DNA of 64,000 bases from an uncultured Isosphaeraceae bacterium (GTDB lineage Bacteria > Planctomycetota > Planctomycetia > Isosphaerales > Isosphaeraceae). Where the stretch lies: contig CAMFLR010000003.1 of assembly GCA_945957605.1 (NCBI GenBank), positions 680,304 to 744,303 of the forward strand. Reading direction: 5' to 3'. Shown here piece by piece: positions 27,901-36,626 of this stretch. A program made the position numbers and the translations under genes. Below the pieces are notes generated by a model. The model saw only the letters and a list, made by a program, of their open reading frames with translations. It searched no databases and had not been told where the DNA came from. Each line of letters begins with the position of its first letter. The stretch's first letter is position 1.

Positions 27901-28246
27901 GGCCAATTCGGTTGATAACTTCCTGGCGGGCACCCCAGTAATCGGTGCCGTAAGCAAACTGGCACTTGATGTCGTTCAAGCCGGCGATGGAGGTGCTTCG
28001 AAGGTCTTCGAGCCCTGGCATGCCGTTGAGCGTGGTTTCAAGGGGAATGCCAACCAACCGCTCCATTTCTTCAGGGCTGGCGCCGGAATTCTGTGTGATA
28101 ACCTCGACAATTGGCGGCGTCGGGTCGGGATACGCTTCAACGTTCAGATTGACCGCGGAGTGCACGCCGAGAGCGATCAGCGCAATCACTCCCAGCAATA
28201 CGAGGAAGCGGTTGTGCAGGCTCCACGTAATGATCGCACGAACCAT
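24911..28246 (-). CDS. Heavy-metal RND efflux pump, CusA/CzcA type
   Basis: A 1111-residue inner-membrane pump of the HME-RND class, driven by the proton gradient and exporting divalent or monovalent metal ions. Twelve transmembrane helices in two halves are visible; helix 4 carries the proton-relay motif DFGIIVDSSVIIVEN at about residue 430. Typical periplasmic segments include NSGASPEEMERLVGIPLE at about residue 50 and GVIDVTGYGGEVKQYQV near residue 175. CusA-type Met pairs are not obvious, so copper or silver specificity is not assured. First gene of the pump operon, with a small gene upstream. Confidence 0.94.
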   Translation of the reverse strand: MVRAIITWSLHNRFLVLLGVIALIALGVHSAVNLNVEAYPDPTPPIVEVITQNSGASPEEMERLVGIPLETTLNGMPGLEDLRSTSIAGLNDIKCQFAYGTDYWGARQEVINRIGQADLPAGIIPRLSPWSPTGEIVRYVLEGPGYSTKQLKAVQDWVLNRALKAVPGVIDVTGYGGEVKQYQVQISTQLLKQYNVSMQQVEDAINRSNANVGGDLLTLGSQTHNVRAIGILGGGVDPLDPANIGRAIEIEAEKLDDIRDVVIATNNGVPIYVRQVADVVIDHRPRLGKVGRTLKELDGLPIYDESGRAVMQDEDDVIEGIVLMRKYEKSLPVANAVADRMKEIDESGLLPKGMKLRVFNQRTNLVNVTTHNVMHNLVVGMALVAGVLFVFLGDLVSAGIVAIVIPLALLFSILVLYIQGKSANLLSIGAVDFGIIVDSSVIIVENIYRHVTAHGADRSRPMIDRIADASHEIERALFFSTTIIVCAFLPLFAMSGPEGALFGPMANTYAFAILGALMIAVTLAPVLCSFLFHNKMEEKETFIDRAMKRTYLFALNNVLKHKYISTAVMISLLAFTATLVPTLGGEFMPQLEEGNLWIRALLPRTVSLEAASRVAPRLRAAIASVPEIKGVMSHIGRPDDGTDVTSFFNLEFNVPLKPMEEWRTKPIKLFGYTVGERPWTREEIQDDLMVRFNEFPGINFNFSQLIRDNVEEALSGVKGANSIKLFGNDLKTLEEVGQRVVNVLRTVRGIENVGLFHIIGQPNLEIKIDRRACARYGMNVADVEAAVQVAIGGKAFSQMVEGEKLYDIVLRLPVALRNDPTVIRSIPIDVPAMDGHAGTKVPLSQLATIEAHKPGASYIYRENNRRYIPIKFSVRNRDLASAINEARERVADPKTGANLPDGYYPEWSGEFAQMQAANGRLMWMIPLSIGLIMILLYTAFNSLKDAILVMANVVTATMGGVWALKLTATPFSISAAVGFISIFGVAVQNGVLLISYFNQMRASGIPVREAVMRGAELRLRPVVMTSLTAILGLLPAALANSIGSQAQKPLAIVVVGGMLVALLLTQYLMPLLYLFFPGPNPPIQGHLAAELSEGSHFTDEILHGDEGVSHV

Positions 28247-28417
28247 GGGCAGGCCGATCTAGAAAACGAGTTCGAACGAATTGGAGGGGCGCTCGGGACG
28301 GAGTATCCCAAACTTTCCGGGCGACGACACCCTGGCGTCGGCTCTGGTTACAAGAGGCGACGCACGTGTTTATGTTGGACGATCAAACCGCGCAAATCGT
28401 CCGGGGTGTCGTGGCGT

Positions 28418-28828
28418 CTAGCAGCGCAAGCGACAAGGCGCTACCAGAGGCGACCAACTTTTGGCGAACTGTGGCCGAGCGGGACGATTGCCCGACGGGA
28501 TCAGGCTGGGAAGATCGACCGCGAAAACGGACGCGATCCAATAAGAGCAATGACGTGAATCGTCGTGATCGTCGCCTTCGTCGGATTCTTCCATCTGATC
28601 GTCACGCAGGGGGTGGGCAAGCCCTTGCCAGGCAAGCCGCGACGTGAGCGATTGAACCGTGATCGTTTCGGCCTGAGCCTGGCCAGGAACTGCGCCTGCC
28701 AGTTCGATCAACTGTTGTGCGCGCGGAGCCTCGGCCTCATCCATCCCCAGGGGGATGTTTGCCGGCCACGCGATTGCGACCGCAATCGCAAGCGCCAGGT
28801 ACCGGATTGGTCCGGACGTAGCACGCAC
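28418..28828 (-). CDS. Possible small exported His/Asp-rich protein upstream of the metal pump
   Basis: A 136-residue open frame with an N-terminal hydrophobic leader (IRYLALAIAVAIAWPA) and an acidic, His-containing central segment (MEESDEGDDHDDSRHCSYW) that could bind metal. It is on the same strand as and 171 bases upstream of the pump genes. Other frames here are also open, so coding status is uncertain. If real it may be a periplasmic metal-binding accessory. Confidence 0.4.
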   Translation of the reverse strand: MRATSGPIRYLALAIAVAIAWPANIPLGMDEAEAPRAQQLIELAGAVPGQAQAETITVQSLTSRLAWQGLAHPLRDDQMEESDEGDDHDDSRHCSYWIASVFAVDLPSLIPSGNRPARPQFAKSWSPLVAPCRLRC

Positions 28829-29086
28829 GATGAATGAATCCGTTTGGAAAAAAATGAGACCCGAACAAAGGTGGGGAGTTGCCGACCCCCGTCTAAGGAA
28901 TTGTCGACTCCACTTATCTTACGATACGAACCACGTTCTGGGCTACGGCCAAATGGAAAATTCATAAACGCACAATTCGCCCTGAAACCGCACCGGTCTG
29001 CTTTTCGCGGTTCTAACAATCGTTTAAAGTGAAACCACTGGTCTGAACCGGTTTGCGTCCCGGCCCGCCCCCAGGAGAACCCGCCC
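28829..29086. other. Intergenic region before the DUF1501 gene
   Basis: A 258-base AT-richer stretch between divergent genes. It contains AT-rich segments around 28915-29035 suited to promoters. No gene is convincing. Confidence 0.35.
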
Positions 29087-30460
29087 ATGTTTCGCGTTGA
29101 CGCCAATAAATCGGTTCACTTCTGCGATGGCCTCTCCCGGCGCGATTTTCTCCACGCGGGCTCGCTCACAACCCTCGGTCTTGGCCTCGCCGGCTACCAG
29201 TCGCTGCAAGCTCAAGGCGCTGTGGCCAAAAACGCCGACATGAACTGCATCATGCTGTTCCTCGTCGGTGCGCCTTCCCAACTCGACACTTGGGACATGA
29301 AACCCGACGCCCCCGTCGAAGTCCGCGGGCCATTCCAACCCATCGCGACAAACGTCCCAGGTCTGCAGGTCTCCGAAATCTTCCCGAGACTCGCCCGCCA
29401 AATGGACAAGGTCGCGCTGCTTCGCGGCGTCCACTACGAAGGCGCAGCCGTACACGACGTCGGCCACCAACTGATGCAAACCGGCCGCCTCTTTTCCGGC
29501 GGAATCGAATATCCCAACTTCGGTTGCGTTGTGTCCAAACTCAAAGGACCGCGCGGCGACACTCCGCCTAACGCGTTGCTTCCCAAGCCGATCGGTCCCA
29601 CCGGCGGCAACATGCCCCACGGCCAGCACGCCGGATTTTTGGGGAAGACATTCGACCCCTTCGTCCTCAACGCCGATCCCAACGCCAAGGATTTCAAGGT
29701 CCCCGACTTGCTTCCGCCCGACTATGTGACGAGCGTCCGCGAGTCGCGCCGCAAGAACCTTCGCGCCGCAATCGACGGCGGCGTCGCAGCCTTCGAATCA
29801 TCACCCGACGCCCGCTTGCTCGACTCGAACTTTGAGCAGGCGTACCGACTTATGTCAAGCAAGGCCGCCCGCGAAGCCTTCGACCTCAACGCCGAACCCG
29901 CCGCCGTTCGTGACCGCTACGGCCGCACCCGGTTCGGTCAAAGTTGCCTCCTGGCTCGTCGCCTGATTGAGCGTGGCGTGCGTTTTGTCACAGTCAACAT
30001 GTTCGAGACGGTGTTCAACGAGATCACGTGGGACATCCACGGTTCAGCCCCTTTCAGCCCGATCGAATGCTACAAGAACGAGGTCGGCCCGAACTTCGAT
30101 AACGCCTATACTGCGCTCCTGGAAGACCTTACGCAGCGTGGGTTGCTCGAAAACACCATGCTGCTCGCATTCGGCGAATTCGGCCGGACTCCCAAGGTGA
30201 ACCCGGCCGGCGGCCGCGACCACCACCCCGGCTGCTGGACGGCCCTGTTCGCCGGCGGCAAGGTCAAAGGCGGTCAGGCGATCGGGGCATCGGACGAGAT
30301 CGGCGGTGCACCCAAGGATCGGCCCGTCAGCACGGCGGAGATCGCCGCGACGATTTATCACGGCCTGGGAATCTCGCTCGACACCGAACTTCCCGGCCCG
30401 CAAACGCGTCCGATTCGCGTCGTCGACCACGGTATCGAGCCGGTTCTCGAGCTGTTTTGA
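29087..30460 (+). CDS. DUF1501 family protein, sulfatase-like fold
   Basis: A 457-residue planctomycete DUF1501 protein. The N-terminal Tat-like leader is LSRRDFLHAGSLTTLGLGLAG. Characteristic motifs follow: CIMLFLVGAPSQLDTWDMKPDAP, GVHYEGAAVHDVGHQLMQTGR, AFGEFGRTPKVNPAGGRDHHPGCW and IAATIYHGLGI. The family shares the alkaline-phosphatase/sulfatase fold and is usually exported. It is typically partnered with DUF1549/1553 proteins; here the nearest is at 34118, on the same strand but not adjacent. Function not established. Confidence 0.92.
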   Translation: MFRVDANKSVHFCDGLSRRDFLHAGSLTTLGLGLAGYQSLQAQGAVAKNADMNCIMLFLVGAPSQLDTWDMKPDAPVEVRGPFQPIATNVPGLQVSEIFPRLARQMDKVALLRGVHYEGAAVHDVGHQLMQTGRLFSGGIEYPNFGCVVSKLKGPRGDTPPNALLPKPIGPTGGNMPHGQHAGFLGKTFDPFVLNADPNAKDFKVPDLLPPDYVTSVRESRRKNLRAAIDGGVAAFESSPDARLLDSNFEQAYRLMSSKAAREAFDLNAEPAAVRDRYGRTRFGQSCLLARRLIERGVRFVTVNMFETVFNEITWDIHGSAPFSPIECYKNEVGPNFDNAYTALLEDLTQRGLLENTMLLAFGEFGRTPKVNPAGGRDHHPGCWTALFAGGKVKGGQAIGASDEIGGAPKDRPVSTAEIAATIYHGLGISLDTELPGPQTRPIRVVDHGIEPVLELF

Positions 30461-30533
30461 CGGCGGATCGCTACGGATTTCGTCGAGTATGAGGAGAATT
30501 GCGCTCACTCGTCACCGACACGGAGGTCAACTC

Positions 30534-30962
30534 ATGCGCATCACCGCGGTCCGTCTCCTCGTCCTCGTCTTACCAATGCTCGTGTCGCCTGTTTTCGGGG
30601 CTGATGAAAAGGTCGTCACTACCCCCTCGGGCCTGAGGTACGTCGACACCAAAATCGGCACCGGCCCATCGCCCCAGCGGGGACAAAAGTGCCGAATGCA
30701 TTACACCGGCTGGCTTTACGAAAATGGCCAGAAGGGCAAGAAGTTCGACAGCAACAACTCGATCATCCGACCGTTTGAATTTCCGATCGGCGAAGGCCGA
30801 GTGATTCCCGGCTGGGACGAAGGCGTGGCCTCGATGAAGGTCGGCGGCAAGCGCATGTTGCTCGTACCGCCCGAGTTGGGTTATGGAGCCCAGGGCGCAG
30901 GCGGCGTAATTCCCCCCAACGCCACACTCTTATTTGAAGTTGAACTGCTTGGCGTGAAGTGA
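30534..30962 (+). CDS. Exported FKBP-type peptidyl-prolyl isomerase
   Basis: A 142-residue protein with a signal peptide (LLVLVLPMLVSPVFGA) and one FKBP domain (residues about 28-142). Key segments: QKCRMHYTGWLYENGQKGKKFDS, the EGRVIPGWDEGVASMKVGG loop, and GYGAQGAGGVIPPNATLLFEVELL. It should catalyse proline cis-trans isomerisation outside the cytoplasm, assisting folding. The ATG at 30534 has GGAGGT 8 bases upstream. Its stop overlaps the start of the methyltransferase gene. Confidence 0.93.
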   Translation: MRITAVRLLVLVLPMLVSPVFGADEKVVTTPSGLRYVDTKIGTGPSPQRGQKCRMHYTGWLYENGQKGKKFDSNNSIIRPFEFPIGEGRVIPGWDEGVASMKVGGKRMLLVPPELGYGAQGAGGVIPPNATLLFEVELLGVK

Positions 30963-31723
30963 TGACCAACCCCAGCAATCCCGACCACGACAAAAACCTC
31001 GCCAACGCCTTCGACGGCCAGGCAGGACGATTCGAAAAAGCGCCAGTGCAGACCGACCCGGTCGCGCTGGCGCGTCTCGTAAAATTCGCCGACTTGCCGC
31101 CGGGTTCGAGAATTCTCGACGCCGGTTGCGGGCCGGGACTGGTCAGCCGAGTGTTCATCGACGCCGGCAACCACGTCACCGGTGTCGACCTCTCGGCCAC
31201 GATGATCGAACGCGCCCGCATCCGCTGTCCCGAGGGGGATTTCCATCAAGGATCGCTCTACGACGACAGCTTGACCGGTCCGTTCGATGCATCCGTCTCG
31301 CGTTACGTGCTTCACCACGTCGCCGATCCGCGTTCGTTCCTGAAACGCCAGTTCGAGCTCATTCGCCCCGGTGGCCTGTTGATCCTCAGCGATCACCTCG
31401 CCGATCCCGACCCCACGCTCGCGAAGTGGCACAACGAAATCGAAGTGCTTCGCGACCGCACGCATACGGCCAATCTTTCGGGCGGAGACATCGTCGACCT
31501 CTTCGCTGCGACCGGCCTCGAATATCTCAGCATGATGGAAGAGCAATTCACGCTCGACTTCGACGAATGGTTCGACCGCGGCACCCCGCTCGCTCCCAAG
31601 GCCGAAGTGCGCGATCGCATCATCAACGGCCCAGCAACTCGCGGATTTGCAGGTCGCGTGATTGAAGGCGGACGCGTCGAGATCTTCTGTCGACGCGTCG
31701 TTGTCCGCGGTGTGAAGCCCTGA
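30962..31723 (+). CDS. Class I SAM-dependent methyltransferase
   Basis: A 253-residue cytoplasmic methyltransferase with a complete Rossmann-type SAM site: ILDAGCGPGLVSRVFIDAGNHVTGVDLS near residue 45, SVSRYVLHHVADP (motif II region) and RPGGLLILSDH. It overlaps the FKBP gene stop in TGATG, so translation is coupled. The acceptor substrate is unknown; the sequence resembles UbiE/COQ5-like enzymes in pattern only. Confidence 0.9.
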   Translation: MTNPSNPDHDKNLANAFDGQAGRFEKAPVQTDPVALARLVKFADLPPGSRILDAGCGPGLVSRVFIDAGNHVTGVDLSATMIERARIRCPEGDFHQGSLYDDSLTGPFDASVSRYVLHHVADPRSFLKRQFELIRPGGLLILSDHLADPDPTLAKWHNEIEVLRDRTHTANLSGGDIVDLFAATGLEYLSMMEEQFTLDFDEWFDRGTPLAPKAEVRDRIINGPATRGFAGRVIEGGRVEIFCRRVVVRGVKP

Positions 31724-31736
31724 GTGATTGGGCCCG

Positions 31737-33398
31737 TCACTTATCTCGGGGGACCGCGATCGTTTGATACCGCGGTCCCGCCTTGAATCCAACCGGCCCG
31801 GGCGTCTCCCGCATCAGTCCAGTCAATCGGTACATATTCTCAAGATGTTTATTGATAATCATTTCACCTGAGCCGACTTCGATCATTCGGCCCGATTGAT
31901 CCGCACCATACCCTCCCATCGCCGCCGACTTGATATCCGGCACATAGCTCGGCCAGGTTCCCTGATGCCAGGTGTAGCCGAAGAAGAACGGGTTCGTCAC
32001 GCCAGTTTTCGCCTTCCAGTCGAGCGCAAGCTGCACGAACGGCTCGCCCGGGAATGTGGCAATGATGATGTCATCATTAATCATGATCGTCGAAATGTGC
32101 ACGTCAAAATTCGCAGATTTGTCGAATCGTCCCGTGAACTTGAGCGAATCGTCCATCCGCCGGAGCTTCGTTTCTTTGCGACCCGGCGCCAATGATTTCG
32201 CAACCTTCACCGTTTCGTACGCAAGCAATCCACCGACGCGTTCAATCGTGCTGTAGTCGGATTTGAACGGATCGTCCGGCCCCGTCCGTCGCGAGCTGAT
32301 GATCAGCGACTCAATATTCCCGCCGCCGCCCTGCACGAACAGGCAGTTCATGCCATTGCCGAACGCCTCTTCAACCTTGCGAGTCGCCGCGCCAGGGTAA
32401 TCGGCCGAGATCTCGTAGTTCTGGCAAACGACATCAGAGTGGCAAGCGTAATTCATCACGATCACGCGGGGTTGCCCTTGCAAGTCGTCAATGCGGATGA
32501 CGCCAACTTCGGGATCAACCGGCCCGAACGGAATCCGCTCGGGATTTTCCGAAGTGTAATGATCGTCGCCAAACCACGACTCGCGAGCGTGACCATCTTC
32601 ACGCGCCACCAGGCGATTGAAACCAAGCTGCGGAAATGTCCGCCGTCCCGCCGAAATCCGAGCAGGGAACATATTCTTCAGCGATGTTTCGAGAGCCTGA
32701 GTGATCCGCTCTTCGTAAAGCGCCGAGTAATTTCGCCCTGGATCGGAATGCGTGTGCGACGAGCAGAGCAGCATCTGCGACAGGCCAAACTTTTGCTTGC
32801 AAGCGGCAACGAGCGACTCACTCGTGTAAATCGCCAGATCGACCGAAACAATCGCAATCCTCTCGCCACCAATCTCCAGAACAAGCGTTCGTGCATAAAC
32901 CTTGTCATGGACCGGCTTCTTGCCGTCCTCGGGCGTAATGCTCACCTTCGCCGTCCCCGCGCGAAGCTCACCTGCCTCACTCAGGCTCACAAACATCGGC
33001 TTGCGTGCGAGCTTGAAGCGATCGGTGAGAAACGCCTGCCACGCATCGCGCTGTTTCGCAGAGCTAGGAGTTACGAACGCAACGTGAAAGCCTCGCGCCA
33101 GTAATTCGGCCTCGACCGGCGGCTTCTGAATCGCATTGAGATCGTGCAACGACCACGGCTTGCCGGCAACTGCGCTTTTGGGCACAAACAGAATGCAACG
33201 AGGTTTTCCATCCGCAGGCTTGTCATCCGCTGGTGTGACATCCAGGCTCGGCAGATTCATCACGAATTCGTGGCGTGTCGAGCCAGCAGGACGCGTTGTT
33301 TTCTCGTCATCTGCGCGTGCAGTGACCGCGATCGAACCTAACAGGATTAATGCTGTTAACGCCGATCGATTGAGGCTTCGGCCAGTAAAATGCTTCAT
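31737..33398 (-). CDS. Neutral/alkaline non-lysosomal ceramidase-like secreted protein
   Basis: The 553-residue product has a signal peptide (ALTALILLGSIAVTARA). Motifs of the ceramidase family N-terminal domain appear: ELRAGTAKVSITPEDGKKPVHD, LLCSSHTHSDPGRNY with the zinc-binding HTH, and YACHSDVVCQNYEISADYPG. The family hydrolyses ceramide-like amide bonds, but many planctomycete members lie in clusters with unknown substrates. Planctomycetes are not known for ceramide metabolism, so the true substrate may be different. The ATG at 33398 fits the leader. Distinct from nearby genes in orientation. Confidence 0.85.
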   Translation of the reverse strand: MKHFTGRSLNRSALTALILLGSIAVTARADDEKTTRPAGSTRHEFVMNLPSLDVTPADDKPADGKPRCILFVPKSAVAGKPWSLHDLNAIQKPPVEAELLARGFHVAFVTPSSAKQRDAWQAFLTDRFKLARKPMFVSLSEAGELRAGTAKVSITPEDGKKPVHDKVYARTLVLEIGGERIAIVSVDLAIYTSESLVAACKQKFGLSQMLLCSSHTHSDPGRNYSALYEERITQALETSLKNMFPARISAGRRTFPQLGFNRLVAREDGHARESWFGDDHYTSENPERIPFGPVDPEVGVIRIDDLQGQPRVIVMNYACHSDVVCQNYEISADYPGAATRKVEEAFGNGMNCLFVQGGGGNIESLIISSRRTGPDDPFKSDYSTIERVGGLLAYETVKVAKSLAPGRKETKLRRMDDSLKFTGRFDKSANFDVHISTIMINDDIIIATFPGEPFVQLALDWKAKTGVTNPFFFGYTWHQGTWPSYVPDIKSAAMGGYGADQSGRMIEVGSGEMIINKHLENMYRLTGLMRETPGPVGFKAGPRYQTIAVPRDK

Positions 33399-33588
33399 CT
33401 TGATCCCTCGGTTTCGTTGAGAAGCCCGGTCGTTCAAATGGGTCGCTGCTGAAACAATGATCGGGTATCAAGGATGCTGACGTCTAAATCAAAAATCAGC
33501 TTGGCCGCCTATTCCAAACATGCTCATCGCGGTTCTCGGTGAAGAACCGTAGGCATATAAGGGAGCTGGCATGCCGGCAACGTCTTTA

Positions 33589-33840
33589 TCAAGGTTTGGG
33601 TTTTTGAGTGCTCGAATCAACGGCCGCTTGTCCGTACTGCATCATTCGGCCCCTCCTTCGTTCGGTCGCCTGGTAGAATTTCACGGTGTCGATGATTTCC
33701 AGCCGAAACTCCTCGGCCTTTCTCTCGAGCTCGGCTTCACGGCGCGCCGCTTTCCGCTCGCGAACGACGAGAGTGATACTCAGGCCGGCAATCACCACCA
33801 ACAACATGAGTGTCCCGACGCGTAGCCGTGTTTTAATCAT
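33589..33840 (-). CDS. Small single-pass coiled-coil membrane protein
   Basis: An 83-residue protein with the planctomycete N-terminal pattern MIKTRLRVGTLMLLVVIAGLSITLVV, one membrane helix, then a charged coiled-coil segment (RERKAARREAELERKAEEFRLEI). The start at 33840 removes an unlikely upstream extension. Function unknown; similar short proteins with this leader are common in planctomycetes. Confidence 0.75.
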   Translation of the reverse strand: MIKTRLRVGTLMLLVVIAGLSITLVVRERKAARREAELERKAEEFRLEIIDTVKFYQATERRRGRMMQYGQAAVDSSTQKPKP

Positions 33841-34117
33841 GGCGAGACCTGAGTTCGCAGCAGGTTGATCCTCAAAAGCCGATCCAGTTTGACCGTACGT
33901 GCGGAGGTCATGAATCGATTTCGCACGCACAACCGCGATTCAACGACGAGTGTACAGCCGCTGCCAACGGCTCTCAACGCGTTGACTCTCCACAACGCCA
34001 ACCCTGATGGTTGCTCTCAACGCGAAAAAGAGCGACAATAAAGAGGTTATTCCGGCAAGCTAGCGCCGGCCGCTTGAACCCGCCTGGTCCGAATCCGCAC
34101 CCACGAGGCAGACTGCC
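33841..34117. other. Divergent intergenic region
   Basis: A 277-base region between the small membrane protein and the DUF1549/1553 gene. It should carry promoters for both. No other structure is clear. Confidence 0.35.
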
Positions 34118-36574
34118 ATGCCGCTCCGGCTCCGCCATCAATCAGCCTTCGTGGCTGCGCTTCTCGTTGTCTGTTCGCCGCTTGCCACCGCGCAGAATGT
34201 CGCACTGCTGCCGCCGCGGATCACGCTCGATGGCCCCAAGACGGCCCAGCGCTTTCTCGTAGAGCGTCAGGACGGCAAAGCCTGGACCGGCGATCTCACA
34301 TCGAAGGCCAAGTTTCGCGTCGAGAACCCGAACATCGCCGAAGTCGATGCGTCCGGTGTTGTTCGTCCCAAAGCCAACGGCAGCACCGGACTGATCGCCG
34401 AGGTCGATGGCAAAACGACGCGTGCCGAGATCACGGTTGCAAACATTGGTCGCGACGAACCCTGGAGCTTCCGCAATCACGTTTTGCCCGTGCTGACAAA
34501 AACCGGATGCAACTCGGGTGCGTGTCACGGCGCGGCCGCCGGTAAAGCCGGATTCCGCCTCACACTGCGCGGCTACGGCCCCGAAGTCGATTACGACGTT
34601 CTCTCGCGACAGGCCCTCGGCCGCCGCATCGTCAAAACCGCCCCCGCCGAAAGCCTGATCCTCCTCAAACCAACAGGGGCCATCGACCACGCGGGCGGCA
34701 TTCGCTTCGCAACCGATTCGCTCGAATATCGCGTGATTTCCGAATGGATCGCCTCCGGCATGCCCCGGCCTGCCGATAACGATGTCTCAATCAAATCACT
34801 GGCGGTCTATCCCGAATCGGCTCGTCTTCGTCCGGGCGATCAGCAAGGCGTTACAGTGCAGGCGACCTACAGCGACGGTCGCATCGTCGACGTCACCCAC
34901 TGGTCCAAGTTCGTCAGCACCGACGACACCGTGGCGAAGGTCGACGACTCGGGTCTGGTGAAGATCGAAGGGGCAGGGGAGGCGTCGATCAACGTCTGGT
35001 ACGCCAGCCTCGTCGCGCGATCGACAATCACCTCTCCGACGCTCGGCGTCGATCGCAACGCAATCGCATCCGCGCCGCGCAAGAACTTTATCGACGAGAA
35101 GAACCTCGCCAAGCTCGCAAGCCTCGGCATCCCACCCTCGCCCGACGCCGGCGACGCTGCATTCCTTCGCCGGGCGACACTCGACGCCACCGGCACTCTG
35201 CCAACGTCCAAGCAAGCCGAGGCGTTCCTCAACGATCGCGACCCGAGCAAACGCGCGAAGCTCGTCGATCGCCTGCTCGCCAGCCCCGAATATGTCGACT
35301 ACTGGTCCTACAAGTGGTCTGATCTTTTTCTGATCAGCTCGAAGCGTCTTCCTGGGCCGGCGATGTGGGCCTTCTACTCGGCTGTGCGGAAGAACGTGGC
35401 CGACAATGTCTCCTGGGACAAGTTCGCCCACGCAATCGTCACGGCGAAAGGCAACAGCCAGGCAAACGGCCTCGCGAATTATTATGTGCTCCATCGCGAT
35501 CCGATCGACCTCACAGAATCGGCCAGCATGGCCTTTTTGGGCCTGTCCCTCACCTGCGCCCGCTGCCACAACCACCCGATGGAAAAGTGGACCCAGGACC
35601 AGTATTACGGCGTCGCGAATTTGTTTTCCCGCGTGAAGCTGAAAGATGGCGGCGCGGCCGGAGATGTCGTCATTCTCCCCGCCCCCGAAGGCGACATTCC
35701 TCACCCTCGCACCGGCGCAGTCATGGCACCGCGTCCGCTCGATGGCCAAGCCCTGACCGTTGCCGATCGCGGCGATCGTCGCGAGGCATTCGCATCGTGG
35801 CTGGCTCAGAACGACAACCCCTACTTCGCTCGCGCGATCGTCAACCGAGTCTGGCACAACTTCTTCTCACGCGGGCTGATCGACCCCGAAGACGACCTGC
35901 GTGCGACCAATCCCGCCAGCGACGAACCCTTGATGAACGCCCTCACCGAAGACTTCGTCGCACATCATTACGATATCAAGCATCTCATTCGCCTGATCAT
36001 GAATTCGGCCGTTTATGCTCGCTCGAGCGTGCCGGTGAAGGGGAATGAGAACGACTCCAAATTCCTCAGCCACTATGTGGTGAAACGTCTTCCCGCCGAG
36101 GTGCTGCTCGACGCGATTTCGCAGGTTACAGAAGTTCCCACGAACTTCGGTGGCTACCCTTCCGGTTGGCGCAGCTTGCAACTCCCCGACACCAAGCCCG
36201 AAAGCACGTTTCTCGACGCCTTCGGCCGCCCCGAACGAGAAAATACCTGTTCGTGCGAAAGGTCTGTTGAGCCGTCGATGAGCCAGGCACTCAGCCTGCT
36301 CAACGGCGACGTGGTGAACGGCAAGCTTCGTAACGATCAATCCGTCGTTGCAAAAGCGATGGCCGCGAATGCAAACGACGACTCTGTCATCGATCGACTC
36401 TTCCTCGCCGCGCTTTGCCGCAAGCCAACCGAAGCCGAACGCGGCAAGCTCCGGACGATTCTCAAGGACGCTGGCACGGGCGATCCCAAGCAGGTTGCTG
36501 CGATGCGCCGAAGTGCGGTCGAAGACCTGTACTGGGCCACGCTCACCGGCAAGGAATTCCTGTTCAATCATTGA
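34118..36574 (+). CDS. DUF1549/DUF1553 protein with Big-like and cytochrome-like modules
   Basis: An 818-residue exported protein (signal peptide AFVAALLVVCSPLATA). Residues about 27-105 and 222-305 look like bacterial Ig-like (BIG2) domains. Between them is a c-type heme-like module with CNSGACHG (a CxxxCH site, wider than the usual CxxCH). The DUF1549 part begins around LDATGTLPTSKQAEAFLND and includes LTCARCHNHPMEKWTQDQYYG with another CxxCH, and DUF1553 includes ANPYFARAIVNRVWHNFFSRGL-like segments and LDAFGRPERENTCSCER. This family is planctomycete-specific. Function not established; heme and calcium roles are suspected. It is followed by a related multi-domain gene. Confidence 0.9.
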   Translation: MPLRLRHQSAFVAALLVVCSPLATAQNVALLPPRITLDGPKTAQRFLVERQDGKAWTGDLTSKAKFRVENPNIAEVDASGVVRPKANGSTGLIAEVDGKTTRAEITVANIGRDEPWSFRNHVLPVLTKTGCNSGACHGAAAGKAGFRLTLRGYGPEVDYDVLSRQALGRRIVKTAPAESLILLKPTGAIDHAGGIRFATDSLEYRVISEWIASGMPRPADNDVSIKSLAVYPESARLRPGDQQGVTVQATYSDGRIVDVTHWSKFVSTDDTVAKVDDSGLVKIEGAGEASINVWYASLVARSTITSPTLGVDRNAIASAPRKNFIDEKNLAKLASLGIPPSPDAGDAAFLRRATLDATGTLPTSKQAEAFLNDRDPSKRAKLVDRLLASPEYVDYWSYKWSDLFLISSKRLPGPAMWAFYSAVRKNVADNVSWDKFAHAIVTAKGNSQANGLANYYVLHRDPIDLTESASMAFLGLSLTCARCHNHPMEKWTQDQYYGVANLFSRVKLKDGGAAGDVVILPAPEGDIPHPRTGAVMAPRPLDGQALTVADRGDRREAFASWLAQNDNPYFARAIVNRVWHNFFSRGLIDPEDDLRATNPASDEPLMNALTEDFVAHHYDIKHLIRLIMNSAVYARSSVPVKGNENDSKFLSHYVVKRLPAEVLLDAISQVTEVPTNFGGYPSGWRSLQLPDTKPESTFLDAFGRPERENTCSCERSVEPSMSQALSLLNGDVVNGKLRNDQSVVAKAMAANANDDSVIDRLFLAALCRKPTEAERGKLRTILKDAGTGDPKQVAAMRRSAVEDLYWATLTGKEFLFNH

Positions 36575-36626
36575 TCGATATGCTGAATTCAGCCACCGCT
36601 TCCGGCCACGAGAGAACGAGGTAGGG

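Noticed and set aside
34796..35857. Minus-strand open frame opposite the DUF1549/1553 gene
   Set aside because: Antisense shadow of a recognised family.
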